Below, piece by piece: positions 19,801-29,059 of a stretch of DNA of 64,000 nucleotides. The stretch is taken from assembly GCA_965221205.1 (NCBI GenBank), contig OZ244870.1:2480001-2544000 (forward strand). Reading direction: 5' to 3'. Under the pieces are notes generated by a model, which ran no database searches, was not told where the DNA came from, and saw only the letters and a list, made by a program, of their open reading frames with translations. The position numbers and the translations under genes were made by a program. Numbering within the stretch: the first letter of the stretch is position 1; every line of letters begins with the position of its first letter. The DNA is from CBDFMG01 sp965221205 [NCBI: bacterium] (GTDB lineage Bacteria > SM23-31).

Positions 19801-21213
19801 GTTGATCTTAATCCTTATGAACTAATGGAAGATGGGCTTAACTGGGGTATACTCACACTTGAAACCGGTGAAAGCGGCGTTGATGTCAACATTCCTGATT
19901 TGATGTATGACAACGAAACCGCACTTATGCGGCTTGTTGGGCTGAATGAAGATGAAAAGTTTTATTTTTCAGGGGGAACCAGTACTATCGACAATCCTTA
20001 TGTGCAAGGGAAGTTGATTCTCAGAGATGGCCGAGTTACCTATCCACCATTATCAATCAGCGAAAACACAGGTGTTGTCAAACGATTTTTGAGTTCCATC
20101 TTTTGGAATGTTCAATTAATACCTGAAAGTAACAATTTCTATGTTTTGAAAGAGCCGGTTAGTGTTTTTCAGACACTAAGTGATCTTTGGGGAGATGTCA
20201 ATGTGTCTTTGAAAATGGAGGATGAAAATGAGGGACTCTTTTTTTTTGGAGTTGTTTCGGAAGATATTGATGTACCCTTTGTAGTTTCCGGCAATCTGGT
20301 GTCATTTCGAGGTGAAATTGAAACATTATTGATAGATTTTAATGTTGAAGCGTTTGAGTTGTATTTTAATCAGGAAATTCCTTATATAAAGGGTAGGGCA
20401 AAAACTACAATTCGAGATGGAAATATCAACAGTATCACCTACGATAAATATGTTAATGTTTATTTGATCCTTGTATCAGAAGAACAGAACTCAGATGGCG
20501 ACAAAACAGGAAGATTACTCGATTACGGTACATGGGATGATGATGGTGAGCCGCTATACTGGTATCAACTTTCGCTTGATCAGAGTATTGATCAGGCATT
20601 AGGTAGATTTTCCGTTCCTGCTTCCTCTTCGGTTATCAACAAAGCAATTCCGGATATTAATCCAAATATTTCAACTGAAAACAGAATACTTGAATTAATG
20701 GGGATTACTTCTGACACTATAGAAGAAACAGTAACACGTCTTGCTGTTGACCGTATGGGCGAGGTTATGCTGAGTCCAATATTAAATCCGTTTAATAGAA
20801 CACTGAAACAGTGGATGAATCTTGATGAATTCCGTGTTAAAACCTTCTTCAGAAGAAGCTATGATGATATTGGGTTTTTGACCAGTACTCCGGTTCAAAG
20901 TTCGGAGGATTTAACCCTTGCAGAAAGCCCGTTTAGTCCACGATACCTCTATCTAAGCCCTGAATTACGGATAGGTAAATACATTTCACCCTTTCTTTAT
21001 TTTTTGTACGAAGGACAGTATGCGCGGACAATAAACAATAATGATCAGGACATTATGGGCCTCAATCATGTTTTTGGTATTCAGTATAGAATGCCGAGCA
21101 GTATCATATTCGAGTTTCAATACGATTATGACTTTTTCAGATTTCAAGACCAGGGTGATGCAAAATTATGGTTCAGGCACCAAATTCAATTAACAGATGA
21201 CGAAAAAAATTAA
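16825..21213 (+). CDS. tamB: TamB-like translocation and assembly module protein
   Basis: A 1462-residue AsmA/TamB-family protein. Residues about 10-32 form one N-terminal membrane anchor. The long middle is repetitive beta-rich sequence, as expected for the periplasmic beta-taco groove that carries phospholipid between membranes or assists outer-membrane protein insertion. The last 350 residues match the DUF490/TamB C-terminal domain, including KGRAKTTIRDGNI, RLLDYGTWDDDGEPLYWYQL and repeated PILNPF-type segments. It lies 17 bp before bamA in the same direction, the usual partnership of TamB with an Omp85 protein in diderms lacking a separate TamA. Low similarity is normal for the middle. 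Start at ATG 16825. Confidence 0.85.
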   Translation: MLKRTLKLRNLSILLGSLFLFGSVGVYIGWDLFRASERIKLLIQDEAREQLKETINIEQARIGFGYVALDNLDFGLNEGVDSVAITELQIGWSNIEFLKSWFEPQQGITEVRIVQPEFFIGSLSSSDGDNIDENDLYARRDQIVKQIHEATRQIINSFQNVSRVAISDAVVYYRDASENIQRVAYEINGQLTLDEQSSAELSVTGRLFSALDDNVTIAAYVDLKKFDFIADVDISKFDLALGLPDWMLDIIQFNNGEVSCQLHVVKDSQSGNQSDYLVNGIIDVSGADYVLVNSKIPVYNAHATAHIDQGVVNIMSWNQEIAAGKVEITGNVSSIIDPEVNVNVLVYNADIDEIQSRLFNEKRYEVTGLLSGNFDVAGRMHDILEFSGYVQSDSLVHESWVLFDINSLISMKYPGVSIESFDATYKETSISFTGYHNFTDPKQTSLSGQISGDLMSWFESLPLLEENKYFGEADFTFLGPFESYTGEGEISLSSTNESGTKTIEGTFLLSNEDILIQGKSADQDFDFNGWLSLDLTDYQLEFSNAMPVLQHELSLDDDYFDDNAVELNMSINGKNSNTEIHAAALTNLSDTLFTYYGDYNNQSNEVALLESEFNISLPGENSLFVTGELSKDGPNYQLSNIQSPGLFYGSGEIIENGRIAVRGDIRILSSIDYLKEYFGHSVLEYGIVEGNVSVRGTVSEPDLKGVLTLFDGVKDSLSNMYGQIDLASSAWSELKFTNISVMNDGTEILYGDAHFDFINNEKEISLHGSGVSSDIYNSLFSWNQKILQGDVTFNLNYSNDGNHNLILGSIDVPVGKLDRFDFYGLHIDLASPLEMLEDTREVIEENSKLPVGVWIQNINVSMLDSVAIKGSGFLSFTDDSESDFMLSMNGNFLSVFPAMDKFFLSSWGVGAADMNITGSILNPTIAYGNLTIMNGSLAMESVIEEVEEINLVAELQPGSRYIEFKTFEGMLNGNPATIANSPVVINKTDSTIVDLNPYELMEDGLNWGILTLETGESGVDVNIPDLMYDNETALMRLVGLNEDEKFYFSGGTSTIDNPYVQGKLILRDGRVTYPPLSISENTGVVKRFLSSIFWNVQLIPESNNFYVLKEPVSVFQTLSDLWGDVNVSLKMEDENEGLFFFGVVSEDIDVPFVVSGNLVSFRGEIETLLIDFNVEAFELYFNQEIPYIKGRAKTTIRDGNINSITYDKYVNVYLILVSEEQNSDGDKTGRLLDYGTWDDDGEPLYWYQLSLDQSIDQALGRFSVPASSSVINKAIPDINPNISTENRILELMGITSDTIEETVTRLAVDRMGEVMLSPILNPFNRTLKQWMNLDEFRVKTFFRRSYDDIGFLTSTPVQSSEDLTLAESPFSPRYLYLSPELRIGKYISPFLYFLYEGQYARTINNNDQDIMGLNHVFGIQYRMPSSIIFEFQYDYDFFRFQDQGDAKLWFRHQIQLTDDEKN

Positions 21214-21284
21214 TGCATTAGTGAACTTCTTTGCAATTTTATGGTATAAACGTTATGTTTCAATCTTTAGCAGAAAAAGGTATT

Positions 21285-23612
21285 ATGCGATTTATCATGC
21301 CACTCTTATTGGTAGTATTGGTATATTCAAGTCTCAATGCTCAAATTTCTAATGGCAGCCGTGATCCAAAGATTCTTGGCAGTATTGAGGTTGAGGGGAA
21401 TAGAACAATTTCCGACGATCTTATAAAACTCTATTCTGAGTTAATGCCCCTCCCCAAAGAGGTGTTTGCCGAAGATTTTTCAAATGCAGTAAACAAATTG
21501 TGGAATCTGCAATCGTTTAGTGATGTGCAAATATATGCGCTCAATCCTGCTGACAATGTTGTCGATGTTATGATCAAAGTTGAGGAATACCCCTCTTTAA
21601 ACCAAATACATATAGCCGGCAATAAAAAAGTCAAGGAGGGTGATATAAAAAATCTCATCAGCCTCTATGCTGGACAGAAAATCAGTCCATCTCATGTCAG
21701 TTCTGCAATTGAAAAAATCAAAAATTTATATATCGAAAAAGGTTATTTACTTGCTATCTTAGATGCCCAATCAGTGGTAAATAAAGAGACTAATAAGGTT
21801 GATGTGGTATATACAATCAATGAAGGTGAAAAAGTTAAAATAGAGCATATCAATTTTTCCGGAAATGACAACTTTAACGATAAAGCTTTGAGAAAGCAAC
21901 TCGGTGATACAAAAGAAAATGGGCTTTTTCGTGGTGGAGATTTCGACCGCGCTAAATATGAGGATGATAAGAAAAAGCTGGTTGGGTTTTATAAAAAAGA
22001 AGGATTTCGAGATGCGGTTGTTGTCTCTGACTCGATTTATTACAGTGATGACAATAAAGATATGAATCTTATCATTGAGATAGAAGAAGGAAATAGGTAT
22101 TATTTTCGTAATATTGAAATTATTGGAAATGAAAAATATGATAGCGATCGCATTGCCACTGTGGTTGGAATAGAAAAAGGTGAAGGTTATAATTATGATA
22201 AACTCTTGAGAGGCCGGAGTCAAGTTGAGCAATTGTACTACAATAATGGCCATCTTTTTAGTACAATAAATATTCCTGAACGGCCGGTAGGAGAAGATTC
22301 GGTTGATGTTCAAATTGCCGTATATGAGGGAGGACCTGTAAAAGTCAATAGAATTAGTATTACCGGAAATACAAAAACAAATGACAAGGTGATACGCCGT
22401 GAACTAAAAATAAAACCAGGATATATTTTTAATTATGCTTTGATAGAAAGAAGCCATAGAGATATCTCAATTCTTAACTATTTCAGTTTAGTAGAGATGG
22501 AAGTTGATATCAGAGATGAAGAAAATGTCGACTTGGAATGGAAAGTTGAGGAACGTTCTACTGACACCTTTAATATGTCGATTGGTCTTAGTCAGCGGGA
22601 CGGTCTGGTAGGTGGACTGGGTATATCGATGAACAATTTCATTGGAAACGGACAGAAGTTATCACTGAACTGGCAATTCGGGCAAATTTTCCGAACGTTT
22701 CAAATTGGATTTACAGAACCATGGTTATTTGACACTCAGACTCTTGCAGGATTCTCAATTTTCGATATCCGGCGTGGAGGTAGATTCTATGGATTTAATC
22801 AGCAAAGTACCGGGGCATCTTTACAGATTGGTAGAAGACTCCGCTGGCCGGACGATTTCTTCAGGGGCACTTGGGTCTATGAATATTCTCAGAATTCGAT
22901 TTCGAATGTTGAAGATGATGATGATCTCCAAAGATTTCTTATTAACAGGCTTAAAACGACCAGATCGAGTGTAATGCAAGTGATCAGTCGGGACAGTAGA
23001 ATCAACCTCAAATATCCGGCGCTTTCGGCAAGTTTTCCGTCGAGTGGATCAACAGTAAGACTTTCTTCAAAATTCAGTGGCGGTATTTTAGGAGGTACTG
23101 AAAATTTTATAAAATATGAGCTAAACTCCGAATGGTATGCACCTGCATTCTGGGATTTGGTATTGTACAACAATGTTCATCTTGGACTAATCGATGTTTA
23201 TGGTGAAGAAAGTAACATTTCTCTTCAAGAGCTGTTTTTTATGGGTGGAAGTGCTATGGCACTGGGCACGTCTCTTCGTGGTTATGATGAAAGGTCAGTA
23301 GGACCATTAAGTTCATCAGGAAATCCACTTGGCGGCAAAACTATGATGAAATTAACGACCGAAATTAGAAAGAACGTGTTACCCAATCCCTTAGTGATCG
23401 GTGTGCTTTTTGCCGAAGCCGGAAATAACTGGTTTGATATAGATTTTGTTGATCCGTTTGATTTAAAACGGAGCGCTGGATTCGGTTTTAGAATTGCTGT
23501 GCCAATGATGGGAATGGTAGGATTGGATATAGGTTATGGATTTGACAATCTGAATGCGGACGGCAAATCCAAAGGCTGGAAAACGCAGTTCAGATTTGGT
23601 CAGGGATTTTAA
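21285..23612 (+). CDS. bamA: Outer membrane protein assembly factor BamA
   Basis: The central Omp85 subunit that folds beta-barrel proteins into the outer membrane. After a signal peptide (MRFIMPLLLVVLVYSSLNAQ) come five POTRA domains, roughly to residue 400, each marked by patterns such as IEVEGNRTISDDLI, IHIAGNKKVKEGDIKN and ISITGNTKTNDKVIRREL. A 16-stranded barrel follows. GTSLRGYDERSVGP carries the loop-6 VRGF/Y-type motif, and the chain ends in Phe (RFGQGF), the barrel C-terminal signal. ATG 21285 is preferred because AAAAAGG lies just upstream and it begins the signal peptide; TTG 21231 or ATG 21255 would add 18 or 10 residues. Downstream is the periplasmic chaperone ompH. Confidence 0.92.
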   Translation: MRFIMPLLLVVLVYSSLNAQISNGSRDPKILGSIEVEGNRTISDDLIKLYSELMPLPKEVFAEDFSNAVNKLWNLQSFSDVQIYALNPADNVVDVMIKVEEYPSLNQIHIAGNKKVKEGDIKNLISLYAGQKISPSHVSSAIEKIKNLYIEKGYLLAILDAQSVVNKETNKVDVVYTINEGEKVKIEHINFSGNDNFNDKALRKQLGDTKENGLFRGGDFDRAKYEDDKKKLVGFYKKEGFRDAVVVSDSIYYSDDNKDMNLIIEIEEGNRYYFRNIEIIGNEKYDSDRIATVVGIEKGEGYNYDKLLRGRSQVEQLYYNNGHLFSTINIPERPVGEDSVDVQIAVYEGGPVKVNRISITGNTKTNDKVIRRELKIKPGYIFNYALIERSHRDISILNYFSLVEMEVDIRDEENVDLEWKVEERSTDTFNMSIGLSQRDGLVGGLGISMNNFIGNGQKLSLNWQFGQIFRTFQIGFTEPWLFDTQTLAGFSIFDIRRGGRFYGFNQQSTGASLQIGRRLRWPDDFFRGTWVYEYSQNSISNVEDDDDLQRFLINRLKTTRSSVMQVISRDSRINLKYPALSASFPSSGSTVRLSSKFSGGILGGTENFIKYELNSEWYAPAFWDLVLYNNVHLGLIDVYGEESNISLQELFFMGGSAMALGTSLRGYDERSVGPLSSSGNPLGGKTMMKLTTEIRKNVLPNPLVIGVLFAEAGNNWFDIDFVDPFDLKRSAGFGFRIAVPMMGMVGLDIGYGFDNLNADGKSKGWKTQFRFGQGF

Positions 23613-23651
23613 AAATTATATGTAATAATATATTAAATTAAGGAGGAAGTT

Positions 23652-24191
23652 GTGAAGAAGTTTCCAATGTATTTTTTTATGACATCTGCTTGGTTTGTGA
23701 TGACGTATAGTCTCTTCTCTGGCATGGCATACAAGGCAGATCTGAAGATTGGGTATGTCCATTCAACAAAAATCTTTGCTGAAAACTCGGAAGCTATTGA
23801 GGCACAGGAGAAAATTGAAGCCGAACAACAGCAGATTCAACAGCAATATCAGTTCAAACAGGAAGATCTTCAGAAAAAAGTGAAGCAATTTGAAAATCAG
23901 AGCCTTATGCTGAGCGATGCAAAAAAAGCTGAATTTCAGAAAGAATTACAGGATATGCAGGTTGAGATTTATAATTTTGAACAGCAAAATTTTGGTGCCG
24001 GTGGAGCATTGGAGGCTCGTTGGCAGGACATGATGAGACCGGTAGTTGATAAAGTACAGGTCGCCATTGACAAAATTGGCGCTGAACAGAGCTATGATAT
24101 CATTTTTGATACAAAAAATGGTCTTCTTCTTTATGCGAACGATGAGTACGACATTACCGATGTTGTTTTAGAAGAATTAAATGCCAATTAA
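23652..24191 (+). CDS. OmpH/Skp-family periplasmic chaperone
   Basis: A 179-residue protein with an N-terminal signal sequence and the Skp architecture: IGYVHSTKIFAENSEAIEA starts the body domain. A long charged and Gln-rich coiled coil (about residues 50-125) forms the tentacles, and the C-terminal DIIFDTKNGLLLYANDEYDI closes the body. Skp trimers hold unfolded outer-membrane proteins for BamA. The GTG start at 23652 is fixed by AGGAGG a few bases upstream. Position between bamA and lpxD is the standard order in many diderms. Confidence 0.9.
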   Translation: MKKFPMYFFMTSAWFVMTYSLFSGMAYKADLKIGYVHSTKIFAENSEAIEAQEKIEAEQQQIQQQYQFKQEDLQKKVKQFENQSLMLSDAKKAEFQKELQDMQVEIYNFEQQNFGAGGALEARWQDMMRPVVDKVQVAIDKIGAEQSYDIIFDTKNGLLLYANDEYDITDVVLEELNAN

Positions 24192-24217
24192 GCTCTTTTT
24201 ATTATAATTTATATAGC

Positions 24218-25231
24218 ATGCAAAAAACGATTACAGAACTTGCTGAACAAGTTAACGGTACCGTCATTGGCGACGGTGCCGTTGTTATTTCAGGCATTTC
24301 AAAAATCGAAGACAGTCATCCTGATACGGTAACTTTTCTTGCAAATCAGAAATACGAGAAATATCTTTATGATACTAAAGCTACGGCAGTTCTCGTGCCT
24401 CGGTCAATTTCCAAATCGAATACAAATCTCGTTCAGGTTGATGATCCTTATAGTTCATTCAGGGTAATTGCTTTGCTGTTTCATCCTTTTCCGGAAGTTG
24501 AAGAACATTTTATACACCCAAGTGCAATTATCAATAAATATGCTTCGATTACAGAACCTGTCAATATTGGCGCATTTGTCCATATAGAAAAGGGTGCTGT
24601 TATTGAAAAAAACACATCGATCGGTTCCCATAGCTACATTGGAGTAAACACAAAGATCGGAGAATCCGTATTTTTACATCCGAAAGTTAATGTATTGGAG
24701 AGATGTCTCATTGGCAATCGAGTAATTCTCCATGCCGGAGTTGTCATAGGCAGTGATGGATTTGGGTATTCGAAAGAAAATAACTGCTACTTGAAAATCC
24801 CTCAGACCGGTAATGTCGTTGTCGATGATGATGTTGAAATAGGCGCCAATACAACGGTTGATCGCGCAACAATAGGGAGCACCTATATAGGTACCGGGTG
24901 TAAAATTGATAACCTTGTTCAAATTGCTCACAACGTCATCATTGGTGATCATACAGCAATTGCTGCTCAAACCGGAATATCCGGAAGTACAAAAATCGGA
25001 AACCATGTAACGCTTGCAGGTCAAGCTGGAATAGTTGGCCATATCGAAATAGGAGACAATGCTATTATTGGCGCCCAGTCAGGTGTTTCCAAATCAGTAC
25101 CGCCGAATTCATTTTATTTTGGATACCCTGCACGAAACCATCGTGAAGCAAAGAAATCAGAAGTGTATGTAAGAAGACTCCCCGAGTTGTTTAATCGATT
25201 GAAAGAACTTGAATCCAGATTCAAATCATAA
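24218..25231 (+). CDS. lpxD: UDP-3-O-(3-hydroxyacyl)glucosamine N-acyltransferase LpxD
   Basis: Third enzyme of lipid A synthesis; it adds the N-linked hydroxyacyl chain. The N-terminal uridine-binding domain (about residues 1-100) is followed by a left-handed beta-helix of hexapeptide repeats. The repeats are visible as GAFVHIEKGAVIEKNTSIGS and IGDHTAIAAQTGISG. The catalytic His is in DNLVQIAHNVIIG and the acyl-site region in GDGFGYSKEN. There are 337 residues, normal for the family, with a short C-terminal helix ending in RLKELESRFKS. It forms a run with lpxC-fabZ and lpxA. Confidence 0.95.
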   Translation: MQKTITELAEQVNGTVIGDGAVVISGISKIEDSHPDTVTFLANQKYEKYLYDTKATAVLVPRSISKSNTNLVQVDDPYSSFRVIALLFHPFPEVEEHFIHPSAIINKYASITEPVNIGAFVHIEKGAVIEKNTSIGSHSYIGVNTKIGESVFLHPKVNVLERCLIGNRVILHAGVVIGSDGFGYSKENNCYLKIPQTGNVVVDDDVEIGANTTVDRATIGSTYIGTGCKIDNLVQIAHNVIIGDHTAIAAQTGISGSTKIGNHVTLAGQAGIVGHIEIGDNAIIGAQSGVSKSVPPNSFYFGYPARNHREAKKSEVYVRRLPELFNRLKELESRFKS

Positions 25232-25401
25232 TATTCCCTTAATTTTGTATTATCATTTCTTCAATTATCCTCTTAGTAAGCTTCCTATATTTCCCTTGCA
25301 AAATACAAAAAATTGCAGTAACTTTTAAACTTGTTTTAGAAGAATATTGTACCTCATTTACACCCTTATAATAACATGAATAACGGAAATAGCGGACTAA
25401 A

Positions 25402-26796
25402 ATGCGAACAAATCAACACACTATAAAGTGGAAAACGCAATATTCAGGTGTCGGTCTTCATACCGGAACAAAATCGATAATTACTTTTTTGCCTGCTGCA
25501 CCGAATTCAGGTATCAGATTTATCAGAACTGACCTTCCTGATAATCCGGAGGTACCAGCACTAATAGACTATGTTGTCGATATATCAAGGAGAACAACAC
25601 TCCAAAGCGGAGATGCTGTTGTGCATACTGTGGAGCACATATTAGGAGCGATTGCTGGCTTGCAGATAGATAATCTCGATATAGAGATTAACGGCATTGA
25701 ACCTCCTGTTGGCGATGGAAGCGCAATGCCATTTGTTGAAGTATTGATGAATGCCGGGCTTGAGGATCAGAATACCCCAAGAAATTTTATGGTCGTTGAT
25801 GAAACAATCACTTATAAAGAAGAGGAACGTGGTGTTGAAATTGTAGCGCTCCCGTTAGATGATTACCGCATTACTGTTATGATCGATTTTAATAATCCGG
25901 CATTGGGAAGCCAACATTCCGGTCTCTTCTCACTTGATAATGAATTTGTTAATGAGTTTGCTCCGGCAAGAACTTTCTGCTTCTTAAAAGAAGTTGAGAT
26001 GCTGCAGGATCATGGATTGATTCAGGGCGGTACTCTTGACTCAGCGGTGATAATTGTTGATGAAGAGTTGGATAAAGAAGAATTTAGTCGGTTGCAAAAA
26101 AAACTGGTTATTCCTGATGACGTAGTGCTTGGCAAGAATGGTATTCTTAATAACTTGGAATTGAAATTCAAAAATGAACCATGCCGCCACAAACTACTCG
26201 ATGTTATCGGTGATCTGGCGCTGGTCGGTGCGCCAATAAAAGCACAAATACTTGCTGCACGTTCGGGACATAAAGCGAATATAGAATTTGCAAAAAAACT
26301 TCGAAAGCTTTATAATAAACAACAGCTTACAAAAAAATATCAGATAGTTCCAAAAGCAGGCGTCGTATTTGATGTTAACGCAATTCAGAAGATACTACCG
26401 CACCGCTATCCTTTTTTGTTAGTCGACAAAATTACTGAGTTGGATGTTGGAAAGAGAATTGTTGGTGTAAAAAATGTTACCAGTAACGAACCATTTTTTC
26501 AGGGTCATTTTCCCAGCCATCCAATAATGCCGGGTGTTTTGGTTATAGAAGCGATGGCACAGGTGGGCGGATTGTTGGTTCTCAATGAAATTGAAAATCC
26601 AGAATCCAAACTTGTGTATTTTGCTGGAATTAATAATGCTAAATTTAAAAATCCAGTATTTCCTGGCGATCAGATTCTTTTTGAGGTAAATTTAGTCAAT
26701 AGCCGACTAAATACTTTTAAAATGCATGGAAAAGCATTTGTAGATGGTAAGCTCGTATGTGAAGCAGATTTGTCAGCTGTACTTGTTGACCGTTAA
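25402..26796 (+). CDS. lpxC/fabZ: Bifunctional LpxC deacetylase - FabZ dehydratase fusion
   Basis: Residues 1 to about 300 are LpxC, the zinc deacetylase that commits UDP-acyl-GlcNAc to lipid A. VHTVEHILGAIAGLQIDNLD and HKLLDVIGDLALVGAP hold the metal and catalytic residues. From about residue 318 the protein is FabZ: ILPHRYPFLLVDKI carries the active-site His, and GHFPSHPIMPGVLVIEAMAQ carries the Glu. The fusion puts lipid A commitment and 3-hydroxyacyl-ACP dehydration in one chain; both consume the same acyl pool. It is a recognised arrangement of Bacteroidetes/Chlorobi-type bacteria and is one of the best taxonomic hints in this window. At 464 residues it is complete. The 170 bp upstream probably contain its promoter. 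Confidence 0.95.
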   Translation: MRTNQHTIKWKTQYSGVGLHTGTKSIITFLPAAPNSGIRFIRTDLPDNPEVPALIDYVVDISRRTTLQSGDAVVHTVEHILGAIAGLQIDNLDIEINGIEPPVGDGSAMPFVEVLMNAGLEDQNTPRNFMVVDETITYKEEERGVEIVALPLDDYRITVMIDFNNPALGSQHSGLFSLDNEFVNEFAPARTFCFLKEVEMLQDHGLIQGGTLDSAVIIVDEELDKEEFSRLQKKLVIPDDVVLGKNGILNNLELKFKNEPCRHKLLDVIGDLALVGAPIKAQILAARSGHKANIEFAKKLRKLYNKQQLTKKYQIVPKAGVVFDVNAIQKILPHRYPFLLVDKITELDVGKRIVGVKNVTSNEPFFQGHFPSHPIMPGVLVIEAMAQVGGLLVLNEIENPESKLVYFAGINNAKFKNPVFPGDQILFEVNLVNSRLNTFKMHGKAFVDGKLVCEADLSAVLVDR

Positions 26797-26820
26797 ATAA
26801 TACAGAAAAGTAGTTTAAAA

Positions 26821-27588
26821 ATGAATATTGATTTCCGAGCTGTAGTAAGTCCTGATGCAGAAATTGCAAGTGATGTTAAAGTAGGGCCATTTAGTATTAT
26901 TGAATCAGATGTGTGCATTGGAAGTGGGACAGTTATTGAATCGTGTGTGCGAATTGCTGCGGGGAGCAAGATCGGGAAAAATTGCAGGATATTTCATAGC
27001 GCGGTAGTTGGGACTATTCCTCAGGATCTGAAGTTTGAGGGTGAAGTAACAACTGCAGAAATTGGTGACAATACAGTCTTGCGGGAATTCTGCACAGTAA
27101 ACAGGGGAACGAAAGATTTTGGCACAACGATTGTCGGTTCAAATTGCTTGTTTATGGCATATTCTCATGTTGCGCATGACTGTGTTGTTGGAAACAATGT
27201 GATTCTGGCAAATGCGGTCAATATGGCTGGGCATGTTTCCATTGATGATTATGCAATTGTAGGTGGAATGGTTGCTATTCACCAATTTGTCCGGATTGGC
27301 AAGCATGTATTTATTGGCGGTGGTTTCAGGGCAGCTCAAGATGTTCCCCCTTATATACTTGCAGCAGGCGAGCCATTGAAGTATACAGGTTTGAACAGTA
27401 TAGGATTGAGGAGAAAGAAATTCGGAAGAAAATCTTTATCGCTTCTCAAAGAGGCTTATAAAACAATATATTATTCAGATTTAAACACAACTCAGGCATT
27501 GGAAAAAATCAAATCATTCAAAAATCAAACTCCCGAATTAGAAGACGTGTACAACTTTATAGATAAAAGCAGTAGAGGGATTATTTAA
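26821..27588 (+). CDS. lpxA: UDP-N-acetylglucosamine acyltransferase LpxA
   Basis: First enzyme of lipid A synthesis, a 255-residue trimeric left-handed beta-helix. The catalytic His lies in AYSHVAHDCVVGNNV. LREFCTVNRGTKD, HQFVRIGKHVFIGGG and VPPYILAAGEP are diagnostic of LpxA rather than LpxD. The C-terminal helical part (LRRKKFGRKSLSLLKEAYK) is as expected. It starts 24 bp after lpxC-fabZ. Confidence 0.95.
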   Translation: MNIDFRAVVSPDAEIASDVKVGPFSIIESDVCIGSGTVIESCVRIAAGSKIGKNCRIFHSAVVGTIPQDLKFEGEVTTAEIGDNTVLREFCTVNRGTKDFGTTIVGSNCLFMAYSHVAHDCVVGNNVILANAVNMAGHVSIDDYAIVGGMVAIHQFVRIGKHVFIGGGFRAAQDVPPYILAAGEPLKYTGLNSIGLRRKKFGRKSLSLLKEAYKTIYYSDLNTTQALEKIKSFKNQTPELEDVYNFIDKSSRGII

Positions 27589-27606
27589 AGTATAACATTG
27601 GTTATT

Positions 27607-28149
27607 ATGAGTAATAATAGGCAAATAGGAATATTTCTGAGTTTAGGTTCGAATGTTGGGAATCGTCAATCGAATCTCAGCAATTGTATCGGCAGATTAT
27701 CTGAAATTAGCGGACTTTCAATAGTGAATTTGTCTTCGATATACGAAACAGAGCCGGTCGGCTTTGAAAATCAAGATATGTTTCTGAATATTGTGCTTGA
27801 AATTACCTATAAAGGAACCCCGGTTGAGTTGCTCAAATCGGTAAAAAATATAGAGAATAAAATGGGTAGAAAAACCTCTTTACAATGGGGACCAAGAATT
27901 ATTGATGTGGATATTCTCTATTTTAATGACATCGTAATAGAATCTGCAACTATAACAATTCCACACCCTGAGATACAAAATAGAAGATTTGTGCTGGAGC
28001 CGCTTGCGGAAATTGCGCCTGATTTCCAATGCCCGAATTCGTTTTATTCGGTGCGCGAACTGTTCGATAATAATTGTGATGCACATGACGTTGTAAAGTA
28101 TCTTCTCTTGGAATGGAAAGAGTTGTTTCACGTTTCCAAAACGTTGTAA
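27607..28149 (+). CDS. folK: 2-amino-4-hydroxy-6-hydroxymethyldihydropteridine pyrophosphokinase
   Basis: Transfers pyrophosphate from ATP to the pterin in folate synthesis. FLSLGSNVGNRQSNL at the start, SSIYETEPVG, QDMFLNIVLEI and WGPRIIDVDILYF with its Mg-binding DxD are the HPPK hallmarks, and IPHPEIQNRRFVLEPLAEIA completes the site. From ATG 27607 there are 180 residues. TTG 27598 would add three residues only. Placed directly before a deoxynucleoside kinase, a pairing seen in several diderm groups. Confidence 0.93.
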   Translation: MSNNRQIGIFLSLGSNVGNRQSNLSNCIGRLSEISGLSIVNLSSIYETEPVGFENQDMFLNIVLEITYKGTPVELLKSVKNIENKMGRKTSLQWGPRIIDVDILYFNDIVIESATITIPHPEIQNRRFVLEPLAEIAPDFQCPNSFYSVRELFDNNCDAHDVVKYLLLEWKELFHVSKTL

Positions 28150-28167
28150 CAGATTTGCTTATATCGC

Positions 28168-28809
28168 ATGGGAGATATAAAATATTCCTATATTGCTATC
28201 GATGGCCTAATTGGTACCGGGAAAACCCATTTAACAAAACTATTGGCAAAAAAACTCAATGCAGTCTCGATTTTTGAAGAATACGCTAATAATCCTTTTC
28301 TTGAACAATTTTACTCAAACCCTCAACAGTTTGCCTTGCCGACCCAGCTCTTTTTTCTGATGAACCGGTATCAACAGCTTAAAAATATATCACAAACCGA
28401 TTTGTTTAAAGCATTTTATGTATCAGATTATACACTTGAAAAAAATAACATTTTCGCAAGTGTTACACTCAATGAAGAAGAGTTGACACTTTATCACAAG
28501 ATTAAAAATTTATTAAAAAAAGATGTTCCCCATCCCGATTTAATTGTTTTCTTACAAGCGGAAATTCCTTTTTTGCTTGAAAGGATTCACAAGCGGGGAA
28601 TTATCTATGAAAAAGGAATAACAGAGCAATATTTGAAGCTTCTTAAAAATGCATATAATCAGTATTTTTTTCATATTGCAGATACACCGGTCATTGTTAT
28701 AAACGTTACAGAGCTCGATTTTGCCGAAGAGTCATATGATTTTTTATGGTTTGTCGATGAACTACACAGATCACATTATGGTTTAAGATATTTTAATCCT
28801 CAAAGATGA
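28168..28809 (+). CDS. Deoxynucleoside kinase (dNK/dGK-dAK family)
   Basis: Phosphorylates salvaged deoxynucleosides with ATP. The P-loop is IDGLIGTGKTHLTK (about residues 12-25). EEYANNPFLEQFY and QLFFLMNRYQQL shape the nucleoside site, and VSDYTLEKNNIFA stands at the family's DRS-like motif. IHKRGIIYEKGI is the lid region with basic residues. The length of 213 is normal. Base specificity (A/G or pyrimidine) cannot be decided from the sequence alone. It lies 18 bp after folK. Confidence 0.85.
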   Translation: MGDIKYSYIAIDGLIGTGKTHLTKLLAKKLNAVSIFEEYANNPFLEQFYSNPQQFALPTQLFFLMNRYQQLKNISQTDLFKAFYVSDYTLEKNNIFASVTLNEEELTLYHKIKNLLKKDVPHPDLIVFLQAEIPFLLERIHKRGIIYEKGITEQYLKLLKNAYNQYFFHIADTPVIVINVTELDFAEESYDFLWFVDELHRSHYGLRYFNPQR

Positions 28810-28824
28810 TGATAGAAAGCTCAA

Positions 28825-29016
28825 ATGGTACGTTTTATTTTATATTTCCTTTTAGCAATCTTTTTTTGGAGAATTATCAAGAGGCTATTTTTACCGCGGA
28901 AAACACAGATGCCAAATGGTAAGAATTTCGAAAGAGGTAATCAGTCAAAAAATCAGACTATTGATTATAATGACATCGATGATGCTAATTTTGAGGATCT
29001 TGAGAATAAAGATTAA
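28825..29016 (+). CDS. Small single-pass membrane protein
   Basis: A 63-residue protein with one N-terminal hydrophobic helix (FILYFLLAIFFWRII), basic residues just after it and an acidic C-terminal tail ending in DIDDANFEDLENKD. It resembles the small DUF4834-like membrane proteins often found next to such gene clusters, but I would not claim the family. It is compactly placed 15 bp after the kinase gene, in the same direction, so it is probably translated. Function unknown. Confidence 0.55.
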   Translation: MVRFILYFLLAIFFWRIIKRLFLPRKTQMPNGKNFERGNQSKNQTIDYNDIDDANFEDLENKD

Positions 29017-29059
29017 TAACTATACAGGTTCAATTTAAATTGTAAAAATTGAGGAAAGA

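Noticed and set aside
21771-22313. Minus-strand open frame of 180 codons within bamA
   Set aside because: Low-complexity Ile/Phe-rich antisense of the POTRA region.
25402-26796. LpxC-FabZ fusion as a novel finding
   Set aside because: The fusion is well known in Bacteroidetes/Chlorobi-type bacteria; it is useful for placement but not new.
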